A stretch of 64,000 nt of DNA from JBBRHQ01 sp963720735. GTDB lineage: Bacteria > Actinomycetota > Thermoleophilia > Solirubrobacterales > 70-9. Every line of letters begins with the position of its first letter. The first letter of the stretch is position 1. Both the position numbers and the translations under genes were made by a program. The stretch is taken from contig CAVRGL010000010.1 in the NCBI GenBank assembly GCA_963720735.1, positions 124,001 to 188,000 of the forward strand. The letters run 5' to 3'. Below the pieces are notes generated by a model. It did not search any database. It was not told the DNA's origin and saw nothing but the letters and a program-made list of their open reading frames with translations. Shown here in pieces: positions 49,047 through 56,618 of this stretch.

Positions 49047-50696
49047 TCAGGAAACCGGCACGCCCGAGGGCCGTCGCTCCTCGGCGGTCGCGTGGGCGGC
49101 CTCGTGACTGCGGTCGTGGCCGGTGACCGCGGCGATGAAGTGCTCGCGCTCGAGCGCCATCAGCACCGTTTCGGTCCTTGCCCGCACCGTGGCCGTGCGG
49201 GGGACATCGCGCAGCAGGGCGATCTCGCCGAAAGACTCCCCCGGGCCCTGAAGGCATCGGAGCTCGCCGCCCTCGGTCACCTCGACCTCGCCACTCTCGA
49301 TCAGGTAGAAGTGATCGCCGCGCTCGCCCTCGGTGATCACCTCCTCCCCGGGGGCCGCGTGGAGCGTGACCAGCGCATGGGTGAGCCGCTCAACCGTCGC
49401 CATCGGCAGCGGCTCGAAGATCGGGTCGCTCCGCAGCAGGGAGTAGCCCCGCTCCGAGACAGGAGCCCCTACCTCGAAAGCTCGCAGAGCCCCGGAGCGC
49501 AACAGGACGAAGGCGGGCAGCAGCGCCGCGAACGCGAACAGGGCTCCCCGGACCCCGAGCAGGGCAACCGCCACGGGGACGAGGATCGAGCCGAGGGCCA
49601 TCGCTCCCACCCGCGCCGTCTCCAGGGTCCCCATCACCCGCCCCAGCACCTCGTCCGAGCCGAGCCGCTGGAGCAGGGTGCGGGCCGCGACATCGGTGAG
49701 GTTGAAGCCGGCGCCGATCCCGAGCCAGGCCAGATAGGCGACGGCCGGGAGCGCCCAGACTCCGGTCAACGCGGTTGATGCGCCGGTCAGCAGGCAGCCG
49801 GCCGTCAGCGCCACGGTCAGCCGGCCGCGCTCGATCATCGAGACCAGAGCGGCGCTGCTGGCCACCGCCCCCAGACCCCAGAGGGCGTTTAGGAAGCCGA
49901 CGCTGCCGCGCCCCAGGTCGAGCAGCTCGAGGGCGACCGTGACAACCAGGACGTCGAGCGCGCCCTCGAACACGGAGAGGAGCACGATCGCGCTGCCCGC
50001 CAGCCGCAGGCCCTGCTCGGAGAGGATCGAGCGGGCGCCGGTCGTCGTCTCGGCGACGATCCCGCCCGCCGCCTCCGGTCCGGCGTATTCGGGGCGGCTG
50101 TCACGGCGCACTCCTGAGATCACCGCGGCGGCGACCGCGGCGGCGACCGCGGTGATCCCGAAGGCCAGGGCCGGCCCGCTCGCCACCAGGACGAGGCCGG
50201 TGGCGACCGCGCCCAGCAGGAAGCCGAGATTGTCGGCGACCCCGCGGGCGACGTTGGCCGCCGAGAGCTCCTGCGGGGTGCGCGCCAGGATCGGGAAGAT
50301 CGCCCCTTCGGCGGGGATGTAGGGGCTGGCGACGACCGTGAACAGGCCGGCGAGGACGTAGACGATCGCCGCGGGGGCGCCGAGACCCGCCGCGGCACTG
50401 GCCAGGGCGAGCACGACCGCGGTCGACGCGGTGCACCCGAGCAGGACCTGCCGGCGCGAGTGACGGTCGCCGAGCACTCCCGCGAACGGGGTGGCGAACA
50501 CGCCCGGCAGCAGGCGGATCGCGGCGACGATGCCCACCGCGGTCGAACCGCCCAGATCAAATGCATAGACCCCGAGTGCGATCGCGAACCCCCAGGTCGC
50601 GAACGACATCGCCGTCCACGAAATCTGCATCCTCCCCAGGTCCGGGTTCTCGAACGCGGCCCGCGCTGCGTGGAGAAGAGCCCCCAATCGCCCCAT
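49047..50696 (-). CDS. MFS transporter fused to a C-terminal cNMP-binding domain
   Basis: A 549-residue protein. About twelve transmembrane helices of the major facilitator fold (1-405; PFAGVLGDRHSRRQVLLG is the loop 2-3 signature) are followed by a cyclic-nucleotide-binding domain (about 425-530). The phosphate-binding cassette is FGEIALLRDVPRTATVRA, with Glu, Arg and Thr in the expected places, so it should bind a cyclic mononucleotide. Fusions of an MFS domain, a cNMP domain and a patatin domain are known in Mycobacterium tuberculosis (Rv3239c, Rv3728, from memory). Here the MFS-cNMP and patatin parts are separate genes. The transported substrate is unknown. Confidence 0.85.
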   Translation of the reverse strand: MGRLGALLHAARAAFENPDLGRMQISWTAMSFATWGFAIALGVYAFDLGGSTAVGIVAAIRLLPGVFATPFAGVLGDRHSRRQVLLGCTASTAVVLALASAAAGLGAPAAIVYVLAGLFTVVASPYIPAEGAIFPILARTPQELSAANVARGVADNLGFLLGAVATGLVLVASGPALAFGITAVAAAVAAAVISGVRRDSRPEYAGPEAAGGIVAETTTGARSILSEQGLRLAGSAIVLLSVFEGALDVLVVTVALELLDLGRGSVGFLNALWGLGAVASSAALVSMIERGRLTVALTAGCLLTGASTALTGVWALPAVAYLAWLGIGAGFNLTDVAARTLLQRLGSDEVLGRVMGTLETARVGAMALGSILVPVAVALLGVRGALFAFAALLPAFVLLRSGALRAFEVGAPVSERGYSLLRSDPIFEPLPMATVERLTHALVTLHAAPGEEVITEGERGDHFYLIESGEVEVTEGGELRCLQGPGESFGEIALLRDVPRTATVRARTETVLMALEREHFIAAVTGHDRSHEAAHATAEERRPSGVPVS

Positions 50697-50861
50697 TCAT
50701 CAACCCTAGAGCCACGCGAGGTGCGGGCTCCAGTCCCTATTTTTGGGGTTGCGTAGGGATATGCCCCGCGAATAGATTGGACACGTTCGGCGAGGCGGGG
50801 TGGTGCGCTGGGCGTTTCACCGTGGAGCCCCACGAAATCGAGACGTCACCTGAGGGATGCG

Positions 50862-52556
50862 GTGAACCCGAATCGGCTGCGGAGAGATCGAAGGCGTCGC
50901 CCGGACGGCGGCGGCGCCCGCATCCTGCCGCGGCCCTTGATCGGCGCCCTGATTGCCCTCGCGGCGCTGATCGTGATTGCCCCCAATGCCTCTGCCGCCC
51001 AGCGGGTGATCACCTCAAGCGGTCCGATGACCAACATCTACCTCAACGACAGCCTCGCCTGCCAGGCGGATTACTCGGGCGATACACACCCCGTCTTCTA
51101 CAGCGGGACCGACCCCGGCGCCTGTGGGACCTTCCTCTCCACCGGGGGGGTCAGCTACGGGCCTTCCGTGCCTGCCGGCACGGCTCGCACCGCTTATACA
51201 CCGGTCAGCCAGACCGCGGTCACGGGCGCCGGCACCTCGGCCGACCCCTACCGGGTGGTGACCACGGTGAACGTCCCCACGACCAACCTCAAGATCACCC
51301 AGACCGACCGCTACATCGTCGGCCAGCAGGTCTACCGCACCGACGTCGCGGTGACCAACACCTCCGGCTCGGGAGCCGCGGTGCCGGCCACCCTCTACCA
51401 CGCTGCCGACTGCTACCTGGAGGGATCCGACTCCGGTAACGGCTTCCACGACTCCACCACCGGAGGGATCTACTGCTCGGCGAACCCCAACAACTCCCCG
51501 GCGGGCCGGGTGGAGGGGTTCGTCCCGGCCAGCGCCGGTAGCCATTTCGTCGAGTCGGGGTACGGCACGGTCTGGGCCGCGATCGACGCCGCTGGGACTC
51601 AGCTCCCCGGAACCTGTGACTGCACCACCTTCCAGGACAACGGGGCGGGGCTCAGCTGGAGCCTCAGCGTTCCCGCGCACACCACGCTGACCCGCTCGCT
51701 GATCACCGCCCTCTCACCCACCGGCACGATCCCCGACACGACCCCGCCCCGGACGACGATCTCGACCGTCCCCGGCGCGACCAGCGATCCGACCCCGACC
51801 TTCGACTTCGGCTCCAGCGAGGGCGGATCGACCTTCGAGTGCTCGATCGACACCGGCACCCCGCAGTTCGTTCCCTGCTCCGGCCCCGGGGCGAGCCACA
51901 CCTCCCCCACGCCCCTGGCACCGGGAAGCTACTTCTTCCGGGTGCGGGCCACCGACCCTGCCGCCAACACCGATCCGACACCCGTTATCCGCAGCTTCGA
52001 CGTTCTCGGCAGCGGTCCACCCATCTTCAAGAAGAGGGCCAACGCCAGCCCGGTCAGCGGGGTGGTCAAGGTGAAGCTCCCCGGTACCAAGAAGTTCGTC
52101 CTTCTCCAGAACAAGGGACTGATCCCGATCGGGACGATCATCGACGCCCGCAAGGGCCGCGTCCACATCGTCTCCTCCGACGGCAAGGGGGGCGCCCGCC
52201 ATGTTGACTTCTTCGAGGGGATGTTCAAGCTGCGCCAGGGCAAGGCCACCCGCGGCTACACCGACGCCAAGCTGGTCGGCCCGCTGGCCTGCGGCAAGGG
52301 GCGAGCGACCGCTGCGCGGAAGGGCAGGAGGGGCCGTCACCTCTGGGGCAAGGGCAAGGGCCACCACTCCTCGACCGGGAAGAACAGCTCCGGCTCGGTG
52401 CGCGGCACCTGGTGGCTGGTATGGGACCGCTGCGACGGCTCGACCCTGACCTTCGTCAAGCGCGGCGAGGTCCTGGTGCGCGACTTCCGCACCGGACGCA
52501 AGGTGCTGCTGCACAAGGGGCAGAGCTACGTGGCCGGGCCAAAGCGCAAGCACTGA
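50862..52556 (+). CDS. Large secreted protein with C-terminal FecR-like domain
   Basis: A 564-residue protein with a GTG start, a signal peptide (LIGALIALAALIVIAPNASA) and a cell-surface style sequence rich in Thr, Ser and Gly. The first 270 residues are strand-rich with four to six cysteines. Residues about 285-385 look like an Ig/FN3-type repeat (FECSIDTGTPQFVPCS, PGSYFFRVRATDPAANTDPTP). The end (KFVLLQNKGLIPIGTIIDARKGRVHI then DFFEGMFKLRQG) matches FecR-type domains. No sigma factor or anti-sigma gene is adjacent. It lies between two cNMP-domain genes; its role there is unknown. Confidence 0.7.
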   Translation: MNPNRLRRDRRRRPDGGGARILPRPLIGALIALAALIVIAPNASAAQRVITSSGPMTNIYLNDSLACQADYSGDTHPVFYSGTDPGACGTFLSTGGVSYGPSVPAGTARTAYTPVSQTAVTGAGTSADPYRVVTTVNVPTTNLKITQTDRYIVGQQVYRTDVAVTNTSGSGAAVPATLYHAADCYLEGSDSGNGFHDSTTGGIYCSANPNNSPAGRVEGFVPASAGSHFVESGYGTVWAAIDAAGTQLPGTCDCTTFQDNGAGLSWSLSVPAHTTLTRSLITALSPTGTIPDTTPPRTTISTVPGATSDPTPTFDFGSSEGGSTFECSIDTGTPQFVPCSGPGASHTSPTPLAPGSYFFRVRATDPAANTDPTPVIRSFDVLGSGPPIFKKRANASPVSGVVKVKLPGTKKFVLLQNKGLIPIGTIIDARKGRVHIVSSDGKGGARHVDFFEGMFKLRQGKATRGYTDAKLVGPLACGKGRATAARKGRRGRHLWGKGKGHHSSTGKNSSGSVRGTWWLVWDRCDGSTLTFVKRGEVLVRDFRTGRKVLLHKGQSYVAGPKRKH

Positions 52557-52580
52557 GTGCGAAGCGGCCTCGAGGAGCGC

Positions 52581-54497
52581 TCAGGTGCGATGGATGCGCT
52601 GCTTCGCGGCGGCTTCGATCTCGGCCGCCAGCGTGGGCGCCTCGGCGAGCAGCCCGTTCAGGGTCTCGGCGGGCACGGCGAGCAGCGACAGAGGCTCGAC
52701 CGCGGAGACCGTGGCGAGCCTGACGTATCCGTAACCCGCCCCCCAGTCGAGGGCGGCCAGCTCCCCGAAGAAGTCCCCGGGTCCCAGCTCGAGCGGGGAG
52801 CCCTGCTCGAGCTCCACCCGGGCCCGGCCCTCGAGGATGACGAAGAAGTCGCGGCCGGCGCTCCATCGGGTGATCACCCGGTCCCCGGCCCCGAAACGTT
52901 TGATCCGTGAGCTGCGAGCCAGGTCGGCGAGCTGCTTCGCATCCAAGTCCTCGAAGAGCGGAACCTCGCGCACCGCGGCCAGCAGATCGCCCTCACCGGC
53001 CCAGGTCTCGAGCAGCCCCCGGCTGAGGTCGGCCGAGGGCTCGGAGGAGCGGACGGCGGCCGCCGGGGCGGGGAGATCAACGTCGAGCTCCGCCCGCTCC
53101 ATCCAGTCGAGCACGCCGAGGACGTCGGACTCCCCGCTGGTGTGGTTGAGCACGCAGATCCGGATCGCGTAAACGCCACCCAACCTGGTCGAGGAGAGCA
53201 GCCCGAAACCGCTCGCGTCGAGCGCCGCCACCAGCCTGCGGTTGAGCTCCTCGAGCTCGTCCTCTGACCTCTCGCCACCGAACAGCCGCCGAAAGCAGAC
53301 GATCCCCAGCTTTGCCGGGCTGAGCAGCTCGAACTCCTCGCTCTCCTCGATCCGCCTCTCGGCGAGCAGCGCCAGGTCCAGGCAGCGATCGATGGCGTCG
53401 CGGAACGCGTCGATCCCGAACGCCCTCACCGACATCCAGACCTTCAGTCCCCGCGCCATCCGCGAGAGCTGCAGGCCCCGGTCCGCGAAGTCGATCTCCC
53501 CGTGGTCGGCCTTGGCGTCCTTGAGGTAGTGGGGGGTGATCCGAAACGCATCTTCGAGCAGGCTCCCCTCGCGGACCAGCAGGCAGCCGCACTCGAACGG
53601 TTGATAGAGCCACTTGTGGGGGTCGAGGGTAACCGAGTCGGCGCGCTCGATCCCGGCCAGCGCCGCCCGCCCCCTCTCCGTGATCGCGGCGAAGCCGCCG
53701 TAGGCACCGTCAACGTGTAGCCAAACCCGCTCGGCTTCGCAGATCGAGGCCACCTCCGGCAGGGGGTCGATCGCGCCGGTGTTGGTGGAGCCTGCGCTGG
53801 CGCAGGCGGCGAACGGGGTCAGGCCCGCCTCGCGATCGGCGGCGATCGCCCCCTGGAGGGCGTCGGGGCGAAGGCGGAAATCACCATCGCTCGGGAGGAT
53901 CCGCATCTGCTCCGGGCGAAACCCGAGAGCGCGGGCGGCGCGGGCGACCGAGGAGTGCGCCTGGTCGCAGGCGTAGACGATCAGGTCCTGCCTCATCGCT
54001 CCGGCGATCGCCTCGCGGGCGCAGGCGAGCGCCGTCAGGTTGGCGGCCGATCCCCCGGAGACCAGCACCCCTGCGGCCGCCGGCGGGTAGCCGATCCACT
54101 GCTTGAACCAGTCGATCACGATCGCCTCGACGCGCGAGGGACCAGCCGCCTCCATCCAGGAGCTGACCTCGAAGTTGAGGGCACTGGCGATCAGGTCGGC
54201 GAGCATCCCGGGAAAGGTGCCACCGCCCGGGACAAAGGCGAAGAAGCGCGGATGGCCGTTTATGCAGCCGTAGGGGACGACATTCTCGCGAAGCTCGCCG
54301 AGCAGCCGCTCGAAGGGGACCGCCTCGGCCGGCAGGACTCCCGGCAGACGGGCCTTCATCTCCGCCGGGGTCGCGCGCCTCTGGGCTGGAAGCGAACCGA
54401 GGTCCCCGACCATCTCGATCAGCATGTCGAGCGTCGCATGGGCCATCTCCCGCATCTGCTGCGCGGAGAGGGCAAGAGGATCGGGCTCCCGAGCCAA
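52581..54497 (-). CDS. PLP-dependent (group II) decarboxylase fused to a cNMP-binding domain
   Basis: A 638-residue fusion. Residues 1-480 form a fold-type I group II amino-acid decarboxylase: FFAFVPGGGTFPG, H181 in DQAHSS, D263 in HVDGAYG and PLP-lysine K295 in DPHKW. Residues 512-638 form a cyclic-nucleotide-binding domain with FGELAALDW, a loop five residues longer than usual, then RLATVSA, so the phosphate-binding Arg appears kept. The TTG start at 54497 has AGGGAGGA upstream. The likely reaction is release of an aromatic or other amine, controlled by a cyclic nucleotide. This fusion is unfamiliar to me. It is divergent from the cyclase gene. Confidence 0.86.
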   Translation of the reverse strand: MAREPDPLALSAQQMREMAHATLDMLIEMVGDLGSLPAQRRATPAEMKARLPGVLPAEAVPFERLLGELRENVVPYGCINGHPRFFAFVPGGGTFPGMLADLIASALNFEVSSWMEAAGPSRVEAIVIDWFKQWIGYPPAAAGVLVSGGSAANLTALACAREAIAGAMRQDLIVYACDQAHSSVARAARALGFRPEQMRILPSDGDFRLRPDALQGAIAADREAGLTPFAACASAGSTNTGAIDPLPEVASICEAERVWLHVDGAYGGFAAITERGRAALAGIERADSVTLDPHKWLYQPFECGCLLVREGSLLEDAFRITPHYLKDAKADHGEIDFADRGLQLSRMARGLKVWMSVRAFGIDAFRDAIDRCLDLALLAERRIEESEEFELLSPAKLGIVCFRRLFGGERSEDELEELNRRLVAALDASGFGLLSSTRLGGVYAIRICVLNHTSGESDVLGVLDWMERAELDVDLPAPAAAVRSSEPSADLSRGLLETWAGEGDLLAAVREVPLFEDLDAKQLADLARSSRIKRFGAGDRVITRWSAGRDFFVILEGRARVELEQGSPLELGPGDFFGELAALDWGAGYGYVRLATVSAVEPLSLLAVPAETLNGLLAEAPTLAAEIEAAAKQRIHRT

Positions 54498-54573
54498 GGG
54501 CCGGATCCTCCCTTATGTGGGCTGAGATTTCGAGCCCGCTGGCAGATCAGGGGCCCGGCTACCCGGTTCTCGC

Positions 54574-54602
54574 TTGACCCCGCTCCGCGCCGCGCATAGT
54601 TT
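54574..54602 (+). promoter_or_regulatory. Sigma70-type promoter for the cyclase gene
   Basis: TTGACC (54574-54579) and TAGTTT (54597-54602) are separated by exactly 17 bases, about 60 bases before the GTG start of the cyclase. The reading frame could also start with TTG 54574, but that codon is inside the -35 element, so the promoter reading supports the later GTG. Confidence 0.65.
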
Positions 54603-54660
54603 GGGCAGGTCCGGCGAGGGACCCGATGAGCGACTCGACGCGACACCTGGGCTGGGGTCG

Positions 54661-56451
54661 GTGAGCAAGCGGCGGCTTTGCTTCGCCGTGGCGGTGCTCG
54701 CCGCCGCGGTCGGCATCCTCACCTACGCCTTCGGGCTGCTGCATGCGCCGGAGCTGAACAGCGTCGATGCCCGCTTCGCGATCAGAAACGCGGACAAGGC
54801 GCGCCCCAACATCGTCCTGGTGCTGATCGACGCAACGACCTTCGACCAGCTCAACAGGCAATGGCCGTTTCCCCGCTCCATGCACGCCAGGGTGATCGAC
54901 AATTTGCGCAGGGACGGGGCGCGCGCGATCGCCTACGACGTCCAGTTCACCGAGCCCACGACTCCCCGCCAGGACAACGCCCTGATCAGCGCGGTCGGAA
55001 GGATGGGCGGGATGACCCTGGCAACCGACGAAGTGGACCGGCAGGGGCACTCCAACATCTTCGGCGGCGAGTCCGTGCTCCGAAGCGTCGACGCGCACGC
55101 CGCCAACAGCGATTTCAAGGTCGGCCCGGGGGCGACGATCCGCAAGGTTCCGTTCAAGACCCGCAGGTTGAAGAGCTTCGGCCTCGTCGCAGCCGAGTCG
55201 GCAACCGGGGAGCCGATCACCCGGGAGGAGATGGGCGGCGACTCCGCCTGGATCGACTTCCGCGGGCCCCCGGGGACCTTCCAGGCGATCCCCTTCTCGA
55301 AGGTCCTGCGGGACCGCTTCCCGCCGGGGACCTTCCGCAACAGGATCGTCGTCATCGGCGCCGGCGCTCCGTCACTACAGGACCTTCATCCGACCTCGAC
55401 TGCGGGGAACGAGCTGATGAACGGCCCCGAGCTTCAGGCCAACGTGATCGCCACGGCGCTCGACGGCTTCCCCCTCCAATCCTCACCCGTCGGCGTGGAC
55501 ATCTACCTGATCGTGGCGATGGGGTTGGTGATCCCGCTCGGGAGCCTTCGCCTGCGACCGCTGGTGGCGCTCGCCGGCGCGATCGCGATGGCCGCCATCT
55601 ACCTGGTCGCCGCGCAGATCGCCTTCAACGCCGGCGTCATCCTCCCGGTGGTCTACCCGCTGCTCGCCCTCACGGTGGGGGCGATCGGCACCCTCGCCGT
55701 CCACTACGCGGTCGATGCCGTGGAGCGAATCCGCACCCGTGACACCTTCGCCCGCTTTGTCCCGGCCGCGGTGGTCGACGAGGTGCTCGAGCAGGCCGGC
55801 GGCGACGTCCGCCTCGGTGGGACCAGGCGGGAGGTGACCGTCCTGTTCAGCGACATCCGCGGCTTCACCTCTCTCTCGGAGACGCTCGAGCCGGACCAGG
55901 TGATCGACGTCCTCAACCGCTACCTGACCGAGATGACCGACGCGATCATGGACCGCGAGGGAACGCTGGTCTCCTACATGGGCGACGGGATAATGGCCGT
56001 CTTCGGCGCGCCGCTTGAGCAGTCCGACCACGCCGAGCGGGCCCTGGCCGCGACCCGCGACATGATCGGCCCGAGGCTGCAGGCTTTCAACGAGTGGGTC
56101 CGCTCCGAGCTCGAGATCTCCGACAGCATCCAGATGGGGGTCGGCCTCAACAGCGGCCCCGTGATGTCGGGGAACGTCGGATCGCCCCAGCGCATGGACT
56201 ACACGGCGATCGGCGATACCACGAACACCGCCTCCCGCCTGGAGGGGATGACCAAGGGCAGCGGCTTCTCGGTGTTCATCGCCGACTCCACCCGCGAACA
56301 GCTCTCCGCCGAGTCCGCGGCGGCGCTCGAGCTGATCGGGGAGCAGCCGGTGCGGGGACGGGCGCAGGGAATCGTCGTCTGGGGGCTGCGGACAGACGCC
56401 GCCCCCGAGCCCGATCCGCGAGGGGCAGCGCCGGCCCCGCCGCAGAGCTGA
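54661..56451 (+). CDS. CHASE2-domain class III nucleotidyl cyclase
   Basis: A 596-residue membrane cyclase. Helix 1 (about 5-25), an extracellular CHASE2 sensor (about 30-275, with VLIDATTFDQL, AYDVQFTEPT, DFRGPPGTFQAIPF), three transmembrane helices (about 281-355) and a class III catalytic domain (about 385-570). Metal ligands are D398 (FSDIRGF) and D442 (MGDG); N522 and R526 are the transition-state residues. The substrate Lys that normally lies four residues before the second Asp is Ser438, whereas the paired Asp (D513 in RMDYTAIGD) is kept. The product may therefore not be simply cAMP. It is the only such cyclase in the window and is surrounded by four cNMP-domain proteins. Confidence 0.9.
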   Translation: MSKRRLCFAVAVLAAAVGILTYAFGLLHAPELNSVDARFAIRNADKARPNIVLVLIDATTFDQLNRQWPFPRSMHARVIDNLRRDGARAIAYDVQFTEPTTPRQDNALISAVGRMGGMTLATDEVDRQGHSNIFGGESVLRSVDAHAANSDFKVGPGATIRKVPFKTRRLKSFGLVAAESATGEPITREEMGGDSAWIDFRGPPGTFQAIPFSKVLRDRFPPGTFRNRIVVIGAGAPSLQDLHPTSTAGNELMNGPELQANVIATALDGFPLQSSPVGVDIYLIVAMGLVIPLGSLRLRPLVALAGAIAMAAIYLVAAQIAFNAGVILPVVYPLLALTVGAIGTLAVHYAVDAVERIRTRDTFARFVPAAVVDEVLEQAGGDVRLGGTRREVTVLFSDIRGFTSLSETLEPDQVIDVLNRYLTEMTDAIMDREGTLVSYMGDGIMAVFGAPLEQSDHAERALAATRDMIGPRLQAFNEWVRSELEISDSIQMGVGLNSGPVMSGNVGSPQRMDYTAIGDTTNTASRLEGMTKGSGFSVFIADSTREQLSAESAAALELIGEQPVRGRAQGIVVWGLRTDAAPEPDPRGAAPAPPQS

Positions 56452-56462
56452 GGAGCATTGGG

Positions 56463-56484
56463 AGACCGGTCGGTCAGCCGGTCT
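56463..56484 (+). terminator. Hairpin after the cyclase gene
   Basis: AGACCGG / CCGGTCT are perfect 7-base arms with an 8-base loop, 12 bases after the cyclase stop and followed by an AT-richer stretch. It is a likely terminator or attenuator between the cyclase and the patatin-cNMP operon. Confidence 0.5.
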
Positions 56485-56618
56485 ACTCAATTCTGCCATT
56501 GCAGATCTCGGCCCTGCCGGGGTAGCGTCGATCTCGCTTCTGGCGGAAACGCGACCAATTGCAGGGCGTTGTTCGGGCGAGGAACGGTGAGCTTGATGAA
56601 GCCAGATCGGGTCTAGGG

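Noticed and set aside
54574..54660. TTG 54574 as the start of the cyclase
   Set aside because: That codon lies in a good -35 element with a -10 exactly 17 bases on, so transcription would begin after it; GTG 54661 fits the first membrane helix.
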